The notes beneath the pieces are model-generated. The model ran no database searches. It was not told the origin of the DNA and was given only the letters and a program-made list of their open reading frames with translations. From CAYLHS01 sp964383535 (GTDB taxonomy: Bacteria > Actinomycetota > Acidimicrobiia > Spongiisociales > UBA4744), in NCBI GenBank assembly GCA_964383535.1, contig CAYLHS010000042.1, forward strand, positions 1 to 19,353: a stretch of 19,353 bases of DNA, given 5' to 3'. Of this stretch, positions 6,922 through 13,615 are shown in pieces. How positions within the stretch are numbered: the stretch's first letter is position 1; the number at the start of each line of letters is the position of its first letter. The position numbers and the translations under genes were made by a program.

Positions 6922-7992
6922 ATGACACCCGCAGACATCACTCGTTTTCGTCTCGCCAACCAGCGGATCTCGAACAGCTCGTTCTCCACGCCGGCGGAGG
7001 TCGTGTCGTGGATGGGTGCGATGCAGGCACAGGACTACCTGATGAGCTTGTGGGCGATCGGGCTGCGAACAACAGGCTGCACCGAGGCAGATGTCGAGGC
7101 CGCCATCGAGGACGGCTCGATCGTTCGCACCTGGACGATGCGACGTACCATCCACTTCGCCGCCGCCGAGGACGTGCACTGGATGATGAGCCTCACCAAA
7201 GAGCGGATCATCAAGGCCTACGGCAAGAACATGACCAGACTCGGCCTCGACGAGGATCACCTCAAGAAGGCGCGGAACGTCGTCGTGAAGGCCCTGGAAC
7301 AGGAACGGACCCTCACGAGGGATGCGCTGTACGAGCGAATGTCGGCCGAGGGAATCCCCGTCGACAAGAGCCGCGGCATTCACCTGCTCTGGCGTATCGG
7401 GCAGGAGGCCATCACCTGCTTCGGCCCCCGAGAAGGCAAGCAGTACACGTTCGTGCTTCTCGACGACTGGGTACCGAACCGACGAAACCTGACGCGCGAC
7501 GAGGCGATCTCGGAGGCGACACGTCGCTACTTCACGAGTCACGGCCCCGCGACGGTGCAGGACTTTGCATGGTGGAGCGGCCTGACCCTGAAAGACGTGC
7601 GCGCCGGGATCGCATCGACCGACCTCGTCGAGGAGACCATCGACGGCGCCACCTACTACATGGGAGCGGACCAGGCGACCGCCCAAGGGGACGGCGTTCA
7701 CCTGTTGCCGTCGTTCGACGAGTACATGATCAGCTACAAGGACCGCAGCGCGATCATGGATCCTGCCGACATGCAGCTCGTGAACCGCGGACTCAACGGT
7801 ATGTTCAGCCCGATCATCGTGATCGACGGCAGGATCGAAGGCACCTGGAAGCGCAAGGCGAAGACGCACTCGGTCACAATCGATCCAAGCCCGTTCGTGA
7901 GGTTCACGCAGAAGACAAAGAGGGGCATCGCGGGCGAGGCAGCCCGCTTCGGGGCGTTCCTCAGGCTCGATGCCGAGGTCGAGAGCCGCTAG
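6922..7992 (+). CDS. AlkZ/YcaQ-like winged-helix DNA glycosylase family protein
   Basis: A 356-residue member of the winged-helix DNA-binding family (HTH_42) that includes YcaQ/AlkX and AlkZ. The N-terminal MGAMQAQDY segment contains a Q-x-Q motif, Gln35-Ala-Gln37, as in the catalytic QxQ of AlkZ-type glycosylases. Next come the TMRRTIHF segment, a run of winged helices (about residues 95-225) and the C-terminal HLLPSFDEYMISYKDR block typical of the family. Characterised members remove bulky alkylated bases or unhook interstrand crosslinks; this protein's substrate is not known. Many actinobacteria carry such paralogues outside antibiotic clusters. It starts 52 bp after the deaminase gene but has its own -10-like hexamer. 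It converges on the heliorhodopsin gene, and the two stop codons share the palindrome CTAG. Confidence 0.85.
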   Translation: MTPADITRFRLANQRISNSSFSTPAEVVSWMGAMQAQDYLMSLWAIGLRTTGCTEADVEAAIEDGSIVRTWTMRRTIHFAAAEDVHWMMSLTKERIIKAYGKNMTRLGLDEDHLKKARNVVVKALEQERTLTRDALYERMSAEGIPVDKSRGIHLLWRIGQEAITCFGPREGKQYTFVLLDDWVPNRRNLTRDEAISEATRRYFTSHGPATVQDFAWWSGLTLKDVRAGIASTDLVEETIDGATYYMGADQATAQGDGVHLLPSFDEYMISYKDRSAIMDPADMQLVNRGLNGMFSPIIVIDGRIEGTWKRKAKTHSVTIDPSPFVRFTQKTKRGIAGEAARFGAFLRLDAEVESR

Positions 7993-8750
7993 ACCGGCCG
8001 CAACGTCCCGGCAAACACCTGCCAGGCGAGTGCCGACTTGGCGAACAGGCTCAGCAGGATGTAGGCGCGCTCTCCGTACAGGTAGTCGCGCCACTTCCCG
8101 ACCTTCTTGTACTGGAGCACCATGTTGACGGCGAACACGTTGAAGAACAGGAAGATCGAGAAGAAGATCCAGTAGACGAACGCCGGCGGCCCCTGTTCGC
8201 CTTGGCCTGCTCCGATGAGGTAGATCGCGACGGCGATCCACGGGATGATCCCTGCGATCGTCCCGAACCAGAACGACGTCCAGTTGGTCCTCTCGGTCGT
8301 CTGGTTGTGCAACTCCATCATCCAGCCGAACAGGATCATCATCGCGTTCACGGCGAACAGCGCGATCAACGCAACGATGTCGGAGATGCCGACGAGCATG
8401 GCGACGACCACGATCATCAGCGACGAGCTGAGCGAGTACTCGATCCACCTCGCGTAGTTGGCTCCCCTACCGAGATTGCGGACGTACCACCGGTAGATAC
8501 CCGGTGACGCGACGGCGAAGTGGGCGATGGCCGAGAGGAACAGGAAACCAGCGACCAACGGTCCAATGCGTAGCTCGAACGCGGTGCGGAAGTCGGGAAC
8601 GAGACGCTGCGACGCCTGGTCGAACACCTCGAAGGCGGTCGTGACCGGCAGGGCGAAGTTGGTGCTCAGTGCCAGCATGAGGACCCCCTGCACCGCGTGC
8701 ACGAATCCCATGATGACGTTGAAGCGTCGGAGGGCGGGCAACTCGGACAT
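7989..8750 (-). CDS. Heliorhodopsin
   Basis: A 253-residue seven-helix retinal protein of the heliorhodopsin family. Membrane spans lie at about 11-33, 62-83, 103-120, 123-145, 160-181, 190-213 and 228-248. The helix 7 segment LSLFAKSALAWQVFAGTL holds the Schiff-base Lys238, and helix 3 ARWIEYSLSSS holds the counterion Glu104. His18 (GFVHAVQ) and His77 match conserved histidines of heliorhodopsin 48C12. The motifs SDIVAL.ALF.VNA.MILFGW and FWFG.IAGI.PWI are diagnostic. The family is inverted in the membrane (N-terminus inside) relative to type-1 rhodopsins, has a long photocycle and does not usually pump ions; a photosensory role is proposed. ATG 8750 has an excellent GAGGAGG Shine-Dalgarno 7 nt upstream. 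No retinal-synthesis gene is in the window. It is divergent from the DUF4332 gene. Confidence 0.96.
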   Translation of the reverse strand: MSELPALRRFNVIMGFVHAVQGVLMLALSTNFALPVTTAFEVFDQASQRLVPDFRTAFELRIGPLVAGFLFLSAIAHFAVASPGIYRWYVRNLGRGANYARWIEYSLSSSLMIVVVAMLVGISDIVALIALFAVNAMMILFGWMMELHNQTTERTNWTSFWFGTIAGIIPWIAVAIYLIGAGQGEQGPPAFVYWIFFSIFLFFNVFAVNMVLQYKKVGKWRDYLYGERAYILLSLFAKSALAWQVFAGTLRPV

Positions 8751-8787
8751 CGATCGCCTCCTCGTTTCGGGCCTGTGTTCAATGTAC

Positions 8788-8812
8788 CTGCAACGATGGT
8801 CGCCGGTTGCAG
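8788..8812. promoter_or_regulatory. Inverted repeat in the heliorhodopsin/DUF4332 divergent promoter
   Basis: CTGCAAC (8788-8794) and GTTGCAG (8806-8812) form a perfect 7-bp inverted repeat with an 11-bp spacer, inside the 84-bp space between two divergent genes. It lies just upstream of the -10-like TAGATT for the rightward gene and next to a possible leftward -10 (TACATT). The position suits an operator controlling both genes. Regulator unknown. Confidence 0.5.
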
Positions 8813-8821
8813 TTTTTCTCG

Positions 8822-8827
8822 TAGATT
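8822..8827 (+). promoter_or_regulatory. Predicted -10 (TAGATT), leaderless start of the DUF4332 gene
   Basis: TAGATT is followed by exactly 7 nt and the ATG at 8835, with no Shine-Dalgarno. This predicts transcription starting on the start codon. Confidence 0.45.
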
Positions 8828-8834
8828 TGAGTCC

Positions 8835-9533
8835 ATGGACGAGGGGGCCTTCACGACGTTCCTCCGCCGAGGTGGTCGATCACCGAGTGCCTCGGGACGC
8901 GCCATCGGGTACGTTCGCAGCTTCGAGGCCTACCTCGCAGAGCACGGTCTCACGCTGGACGACGCCGACCCGGCGGCCATCGAGAGCTACGTGGCCGCGG
9001 TCGAGTCGGCGCCGGGCGCCACTGCCAAGCTCGATCTGTGGGGAATCCGCTACTACTACGAGTTTCTGGACGACGTCGTGATGGCTCACACCGCCGCAGA
9101 GCTCCGACGAGAGCGGGTCGACAAGACCCCGTTTCCCCTTCGCCAGTTTCGAGGCGTCGACACCGAACACACCGACCGCCTGTCGGCGTCGGGTATTCGT
9201 TTCGCCCGCGATCTCCGCAAAGAAGGCAGGACGCCTCAGGAGCGGCAAGAGATCGTCGACCGCACCGGTGTTCCGCTCCCCGCAGTGGAGGATCTGGTGC
9301 GTCTCTCCGATCTGGCCAGAATCACCGGGCTGAAGGGCATCCGAGCGCGTCTCTATCTGGACGCCGGCGTGGAATCCGTGGCCGACCTCGCGACGCGAGA
9401 CCCCGAGCTGCTCGTCGTCGAATTGAGGGACTTCGTCGAATCGACCGGCTTCGAGGGCGTACCGCCGCTCCCGGGCGAGGTTCGGTCCTCCGTCGATTCC
9501 GCGAGGAAGCTGCCTGCGCTGATCGAGTGGTAG
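8835..9533 (+). CDS. DUF4332 protein with integrase-like SAM N-terminus
   Basis: A 232-residue protein. Residues about 1-85 resemble the SAM-like core-binding domain of tyrosine recombinases (FTTFLRRGG..., IGYVRSFEAYLAEHGLTL, IESYVAAV, WGIRYYYEFLDD). Residues about 150-232 match DUF4332, a helix-hairpin-helix-like domain (LVRLSDLARITGLKGIRARL, DAGVESVADLATRDPELL, SARKLPALIEW). No recombinase catalytic domain (R-HxxR-Y) follows, so it is not an integrase; DNA binding is the reasonable inference. It is transcribed divergently from heliorhodopsin across an 84-bp promoter region, so it could be its regulator or a co-regulated partner. ATG 8835 follows TAGATT by 7 nt. Function unknown. Confidence 0.8.
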   Translation: MDEGAFTTFLRRGGRSPSASGRAIGYVRSFEAYLAEHGLTLDDADPAAIESYVAAVESAPGATAKLDLWGIRYYYEFLDDVVMAHTAAELRRERVDKTPFPLRQFRGVDTEHTDRLSASGIRFARDLRKEGRTPQERQEIVDRTGVPLPAVEDLVRLSDLARITGLKGIRARLYLDAGVESVADLATRDPELLVVELRDFVESTGFEGVPPLPGEVRSSVDSARKLPALIEW

Positions 9534-9602
9534 CCGTCCGACAGTCTCAGGGACAATTCCCAGATGTTCCATATCCATCCTGGTCTAGGTTGCGCGAGCC
9601 GG

Positions 9603-9608
9603 TAGGTT
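9603..9608 (+). promoter_or_regulatory. Predicted -10 (TAGGTT), leaderless start
   Basis: TAGGTT is followed by 7 nt and the ATG at 9616. A second TAGGTTGC copy starts 17 bp earlier (9586), so the true start of transcription could be either. Neither leaves room for a Shine-Dalgarno near the ATG. Confidence 0.45.
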
Positions 9609-9615
9609 GCTTCGC

Positions 9616-10062
9616 ATGCACACCACATTGCTCATCATTCATGTCCTTGCGGCGGCGAGCTGGCTCGGTGCGGGCGTAGCAGTCGCCCTCTTGTCGCAGA
9701 TGGCCGGTAGACAGGCGGAGGCAACCGGGGTCGGGTTGGCTCGGTCGTTCGAGAAGACCGGCAACCTCCTGTTCATGCCGGCGGGCATTCTCGTGCTGAT
9801 CAGCGGCGTGGTGCTCGTGCTCGACGGGCCCTGGAAGTTCACGAACCTGTTCGTGATCATCGGGATCATCGCAGTCGTCAACGGTGCGGTGTTCGGGGCC
9901 AGGGTCTCGGGACCGATGACCAAGACGATGCAGGAAGCACACCAGGCGTCGGACGTGTCGAGACTCCGAGCCCTCTACGGCAGGTTCGGAGCGCTCGCGT
10001 GGGTCGACGCCGGAGTTGTCGCCATCGCGTTGATCGCGATGATCCTCAAACTCGGCGTGTAG
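9616..10062 (+). CDS. Small four-helix membrane protein (DUF2269-like)
   Basis: A 148-residue integral membrane protein with four predicted spans: about 3-25 (LLIIHVLAAASWLGAGVAVAL), 51-70 (NLLFMPAGILVLISGVVLVL), 77-97 (FTNLFVIIGIIAVVNGAVFGA) and 125-146. The opening 'H.LAAASWLGAG' and the pattern of four spans recall DUF2269 and related predicted membrane proteins. No catalytic motif is visible and its role is unknown. The ATG at 9616, rather than an earlier ATG at 9607, follows TAGGTT by 7 nt. It ends 52 bp from the stop of the convergent membrane-protein gene. Confidence 0.75.
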   Translation: MHTTLLIIHVLAAASWLGAGVAVALLSQMAGRQAEATGVGLARSFEKTGNLLFMPAGILVLISGVVLVLDGPWKFTNLFVIIGIIAVVNGAVFGARVSGPMTKTMQEAHQASDVSRLRALYGRFGALAWVDAGVVAIALIAMILKLGV

Positions 10063-10114
10063 AGGGCACGACCGGGTTGCAGCGAGAGCCCTTCCGTCGG
10101 GCGGCGAGCCGCAT

Positions 10115-10927
10115 TCACGCACGCAGCTCGGCCTGGACGAACCTGACGAGCCGGACGAGCGCGGCCCCCAGCAGTGCAGCAGCGACCGGACTCAAGGCAG
10201 CGAAGAATCCTGTCTGGAATGCAACGACGACGACGGCGACCGCCGCTGCAACCCTGCCTGTCAGGAGACGATCCCGCTCGATTGGCCTCTCGTGCAAATC
10301 GGACAGCGACGCCGGAGCCGGACCAGTCCAGAGAACGATGATTGCGGCCACCACACCGACGAGCGCAGCGAGCGTCTCCCCTCTCGGCACAGCGAGTCCT
10401 GCCGACGTCTCTGCGAAGACGAGACCGAACACCCCTCCGGCAGCGACCAGCAGCCCGGCCGGAACCTTTCTCCTGCCACCGGCGATCACCGCCCCAAGCA
10501 CCATCACGGCAACCACGATCCACGACGCGTAGCGGTAGCCCAGGAACGCGGCCAACAGGGTCAGAGCCGCCGCGTCGCCCCAGCGCACCGAGACGCCGAC
10601 CGTCCCGACGATCAACCGAGTGCCAAGCAGCACCCCACCCACGAGCCACAGCGACGCGAACCCGAATTGAAGGAGTGCGACGAACGCGAGGAGGAGCGCG
10701 ATGCCCGCCGACAGGTCCTCGTCGGGATCGAGCTCTCTGGCGACCGCCCAGGCGAGAAACAGGGCGCCAAAGGTACCGATCAGGTTCCCGATCGTCACCG
10801 GTCGGCCCTGAACGAGGCGGGCGACTGCGAAGATGATGGTGCCGGCTACAGAGCCGATCACGGCGAGCCGATTCGAGGGGTGGTCCCAGAGAACGGGTCG
10901 TCCGAGCGCGGTGTCGAGTCGGGTCAC
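10115..10927 (-). CDS. Multi-pass membrane protein of unknown function
   Basis: A 270-residue hydrophobic protein with about eight predicted spans, including GNLIGTFGALFLAWAVA, GIALLLAFVALLQFGFASLW, WIVVAVMVLGAVIAGG, LAALVGVVAAIIVLW and VAAAVAVVVVAFQTGFFAAL. The only polar stretch of note is a cytosolic-looking loop near residue 205 (SLSDLHERPIERDR). I do not recognise a family. The start is GTG 10927; a TAGGAT hexamer lies 6 nt upstream on the minus strand, so the mRNA is probably leaderless. It is divergent from the EamA exporter across only 49 bp. Confidence 0.75.
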   Translation of the reverse strand: MTRLDTALGRPVLWDHPSNRLAVIGSVAGTIIFAVARLVQGRPVTIGNLIGTFGALFLAWAVARELDPDEDLSAGIALLLAFVALLQFGFASLWLVGGVLLGTRLIVGTVGVSVRWGDAAALTLLAAFLGYRYASWIVVAVMVLGAVIAGGRRKVPAGLLVAAGGVFGLVFAETSAGLAVPRGETLAALVGVVAAIIVLWTGPAPASLSDLHERPIERDRLLTGRVAAAVAVVVVAFQTGFFAALSPVAAALLGAALVRLVRFVQAELRA

Positions 10928-10933
10928 ATGCCC

Positions 10934-10939
10934 ATCCTA
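10934..10939 (-). promoter_or_regulatory. Predicted -10 (TAGGAT) for the leftward membrane-protein gene
   Basis: TAGGAT on the minus strand is followed by 6 nt and the GTG at 10927, supporting that GTG start and a leaderless message. Confidence 0.45.
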
Positions 10940-10946
10940 TGACGGG

Positions 10947-10952
10947 TACGCT
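10947..10952 (+). promoter_or_regulatory. Predicted -10 (TACGCT) for the EamA gene
   Basis: TACGCT fits TANNNT and would give a leader of about 18 nt containing AGGA four bases before the ATG at 10977. It sits back-to-back with the leftward -10, seven bases away. Confidence 0.3.
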
Positions 10953-10976
10953 TGCGCAACCTCCCACCAGGAACAC

Positions 10977-11855
10977 ATGTCGACCAAGTGGCTCGTCGCC
11001 GCGGCACTCGCAGCCGTGTACATCATCTGGAGCTCCACGTATCTAGCGCTGCGTTTCATGGTTGAGACGTTCCCACCGTTCTTGGGCACCTCGATCCGCA
11101 TGCTGCTGGCCGGGGTGATCCTTTTCGTCGCGCTTCGACTTCGAGGCGCGGCGATGCCCACGGGACGTCAGCTACGCAACGCGGTCGCCGTCGGTGTCCT
11201 CCTGTTCGTGGGGGGACTGGGCCTTGTGACCTTCGCCGAGGATCTCGGCGTCGGATCGGGTATCACTGCAACCGCAGTCGCGATGGTCCCGGTGTGGGCG
11301 GCACTCGTGTCGGGGCTCTTCGGGCGGTGGCCCAACCGCACCGAGTGGATCGGCATCGCGATCGGACTCGTGGGAGTCGCCCTGTTGTCCGGCGAGGGCG
11401 ATTTCAAGGCAGCGCCACTGGGGCTCGCCCTGTTGCTCATCTCACCGGTTCTGTGGTCGTTCGGATCGGTGTGGTCGTCACACACGGACCTGCCACACGG
11501 CCTGATGTCCGCGGCGATCGAGATGCTCGGCGGTGGCGTCGTGCTCGGTCTGGTGGGCCTCGCCTTGGGCGAATCTATGACGGCGATGCCCAGCCTCAAG
11601 TCATGGCTCGCGCTCGCCTGGCTGATCGTGCCGGGTTCGCTGATCGCCTTCAGCGCCTACGTGTACCTCCTCCGAATGGTACGTCCAGCGCTGGCCACCT
11701 CCTACGCGTATGTGAACCCCGTCTTCGCGGTGATTCTCGGCATCACGCTCGGTCAAGAGCGGCTCACGGGACAGGTTTGGATCGCGCTGCCCATCATCCT
11801 TGCGTCCGTCGCGTTGATCGTTTGGAGCCGCGACCGAAGCTCCTCACCGGCCTGA
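10977..11855 (+). CDS. EamA/DMT-family exporter (YedA/RhaT-like)
   Basis: A 292-residue inner-membrane transporter with ten predicted helices in two EamA repeats of about five. The opening WLVAAALAAVYIIWSSTYLALR with 'FMVETFPPFLGTSIRMLLAG' is the typical YedA-like start of the drug/metabolite transporter superfamily. The second half ends with the conserved 'PVFAVILGITLGQERLTGQVWIA' element. Such proteins export amino acids, metabolites or drugs by proton exchange; the substrate here cannot be told. ATG 10977 has an AGGA 4 nt upstream. It runs alone, with a 266-bp spacer to the next gene on this strand. Confidence 0.9.
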   Translation: MSTKWLVAAALAAVYIIWSSTYLALRFMVETFPPFLGTSIRMLLAGVILFVALRLRGAAMPTGRQLRNAVAVGVLLFVGGLGLVTFAEDLGVGSGITATAVAMVPVWAALVSGLFGRWPNRTEWIGIAIGLVGVALLSGEGDFKAAPLGLALLLISPVLWSFGSVWSSHTDLPHGLMSAAIEMLGGGVVLGLVGLALGESMTAMPSLKSWLALAWLIVPGSLIAFSAYVYLLRMVRPALATSYAYVNPVFAVILGITLGQERLTGQVWIALPIILASVALIVWSRDRSSSPA

Positions 11856-12031
11856 GCACGAGCGCAGCAACTCCAGGACCCTCGTCGAATGATCGTGAGG
11901 CCTGGCCACCACCTCAGCCAACCCTTGGACCGCGGAAAGTGCGTCGACCGCGCCCAGCGAGGCAGCCGGAAACAGACGACCGGGCCGGGGTCATCGGCAA
12001 GGATGCGCTCAGCGATCTGGTCGATCTCCAT
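11844..12031 (-). pseudogene. Possible small frameshifted gene, unknown function
   Basis: The minus-strand ATG at 12031 opens a frame with a protein-like start (MEIDQIAERILADDPGPVV). Around 11974 a one-base shift would join it to a second frame that continues convincingly (SLGAVDALSAVQGLAEVV, then RVLELLRSCSGR) to a TGA at 11844-11846. Joined, the product is about 62 residues. Without the shift, frame 1 becomes Trp/Arg-rich and unlike a protein. A -10-like TACCGT lies 6 nt before the ATG, as in other genes here. The tail overlaps the end of the EamA gene by 12 bp. The N-terminus resembles the start of longer cyclase-like or hypothetical actinobacterial proteins, so a decayed remnant or a sequencing indel are both possible. 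Confidence 0.35.
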
Positions 12032-12037
12032 ACCCCA

Positions 12038-12043
12038 ACGGTA
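12038..12043 (-). promoter_or_regulatory. Predicted -10 (TACCGT) for the small frameshifted gene
   Basis: TACCGT on the minus strand fits TANNNT and is followed by 6 nt and the ATG at 12031, the same geometry as at other starts in this window. Confidence 0.3.
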
Positions 12044-12090
12044 CGTACGGACCCGTGCTGGTGGCGAGCCCCCGGTCCGACGGCCATGGG

Positions 12091-12096
12091 TAGGAT
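12091..12096 (+). promoter_or_regulatory. Predicted -10 (TAGGAT) of the acyl-CoA synthetase gene
   Basis: TAGGAT lies 25 nt before the ATG at 12122 and would give a short leader of about 18-20 nt that contains GGAAGG (12113-12118), a leadered arrangement. Confidence 0.4.
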
Positions 12097-12121
12097 CGTT
12101 CCAGCGACAAGTGGAAGGTTC

Positions 12122-13615
12122 ATGACGATCCCCGCTTACGACTGGATCGGCCACCACGCCGATCTCCACCCCGACAAGGTCGCCCTGATCGACGACGGTC
12201 GCGACCTCACGATCACCTACGCGTCTTTCGAGGACCGGGTGCGCCGTCTGGCCGCATGGCTCGCCGAGCACGGCGTCGGCGAAGGCGACCGCGTCGCGTT
12301 CCTCTCGGGCAACACCACCGACACGTTCGAAGCGCTGTTTGCATGCGCGAAGCTCCAGGCGATCCTCGTGCCGCTCAACTGGCGGCTCGCCGTCCCTGAG
12401 CTCCAGTTCATCATCAACGACTCCCGGCCGAAGGTGATCATCTACGAGGACACCTACGCGCCGGCCGTCGAGCAGCTCGATGTGCCGACGAGACTCCGGC
12501 TCGGATCCGAGTACGAGGCTGCCAAAGCTGCCTCCGATCCATCCGCTGTCCATCCGGTCACCGCAACGTTCGACGACCCGTGGGCGATCCTCTACACCTC
12601 GGGGACCACGGGTCACCCGAAGGGCGCCATCAACACGCACGGCATGTTCTTCTGGAACGCCGTCAACATCGGCAATGCCATTGGGCTCACGGCCGACTCG
12701 ACGAACCTCAACGTGCTCCCGACCTTCCACTCCGGCGGGCTCAACCTCTACACGACACCGTGTCTGCACATGGGTGCGACGTCGGTGAACCTCCGCGAGT
12801 TCGACCCGGGACGGATGCTCGAATGGTTCACCTCCGGCAAGATCACCCATTTCCTCGGCGTGCCCTCCGTCTACCAGTTCCTCGCCGAGCATCCCGATTG
12901 GGAATCGGCAGACCTGTCCAGGGTGGAGTCGTGGGCATCGGGAGGCGCGGCGCTGCCCGTGGCACTCCTGCAACGCTATGCGGCCCGCGGTGTTGTCATC
13001 CGCCAAGGCATGGGGATGACCGAAACGTCACCGACGATCTTCCTCACCGACGAGGCACACGCCATGGCCAAGGCAGGATCGGTTGGCAAGCCTGTCCTGC
13101 ACGCGGAGATTCGCATCGTCGACGAAGAAGGCAACGACATCCCAGTTGGTGAGATCGGCGAGTTGTGGGTCCGAGGCCCGCTCGTGACACCTGGGTACTG
13201 GGAGAGGCCTGAAGCAAACGAATCGTCGTTTACCGACGGCTGGCTCCATACCGGTGACGCGGCACGGTCTGACGAAGACGGGTACATCTACCTCGTCGAC
13301 CGGTGGAAGGACATGTTCATCTCGGGTGGTGAGAACGTCTACCCGGCCGAGGTCGAACAGGTGTTGTTTCACCATCCGAACGTCCTCGACGTCGCCGTCA
13401 TCGGTGTCTCCGACGAACGGTGGGGGGAGGTCGGCCTGGCCATCATCGTGCCTCGAGATGAAGACACATTCGATCCGGACGACGTGATCGCGTTCTGTGA
13501 AGGCAAGCTCGCGAGGTACAAGATCCCGAAGCATGTCGTGACCACCGATGAGCTGCCTCGCAATGCTGCGGGAAAGGTGCTGAAGCGGCAGCTCTCGACG
13601 ACCTACGCCACATGA
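12122..13615 (+). CDS. AMP-dependent acyl-CoA synthetase/ligase (FadD-like)
   Basis: A 497-residue ANL-superfamily enzyme that activates a carboxylic acid to acyl-AMP and then acyl-CoA in the cytoplasm. Motifs: P-loop-like YTSGTTGHPKG (158-168), GMGMTETSP (adenine-binding/A5 region), TGD in DGWLHTGDAA, the hinge DRWKDMFISGGENVYPAEVE, and PRNAAGK with the adenylation Lys485. The size is short for long-chain FadD and fits medium-chain, cyclohexane-carboxylate or fatty-acid ligases of the FadD3/MenE-like group; the exact substrate is unknown. ATG 12122 has GGAAGG 3 nt upstream. The stop overlaps the next gene's ATG (ATGA), so it is translationally coupled to the enoyl-CoA hydratase, with which it probably shares a degradation pathway. 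Confidence 0.93.
   Translation: MTIPAYDWIGHHADLHPDKVALIDDGRDLTITYASFEDRVRRLAAWLAEHGVGEGDRVAFLSGNTTDTFEALFACAKLQAILVPLNWRLAVPELQFIINDSRPKVIIYEDTYAPAVEQLDVPTRLRLGSEYEAAKAASDPSAVHPVTATFDDPWAILYTSGTTGHPKGAINTHGMFFWNAVNIGNAIGLTADSTNLNVLPTFHSGGLNLYTTPCLHMGATSVNLREFDPGRMLEWFTSGKITHFLGVPSVYQFLAEHPDWESADLSRVESWASGGAALPVALLQRYAARGVVIRQGMGMTETSPTIFLTDEAHAMAKAGSVGKPVLHAEIRIVDEEGNDIPVGEIGELWVRGPLVTPGYWERPEANESSFTDGWLHTGDAARSDEDGYIYLVDRWKDMFISGGENVYPAEVEQVLFHHPNVLDVAVIGVSDERWGEVGLAIIVPRDEDTFDPDDVIAFCEGKLARYKIPKHVVTTDELPRNAAGKVLKRQLSTTYAT

Noticed and set aside
6832..8448. Minus-strand open frame of 538 codons
   Set aside because: It runs opposite the glycosylase gene and across the heliorhodopsin gene in another frame, and is Arg/Asp/His/Val-rich without motifs; a GC-rich shadow.
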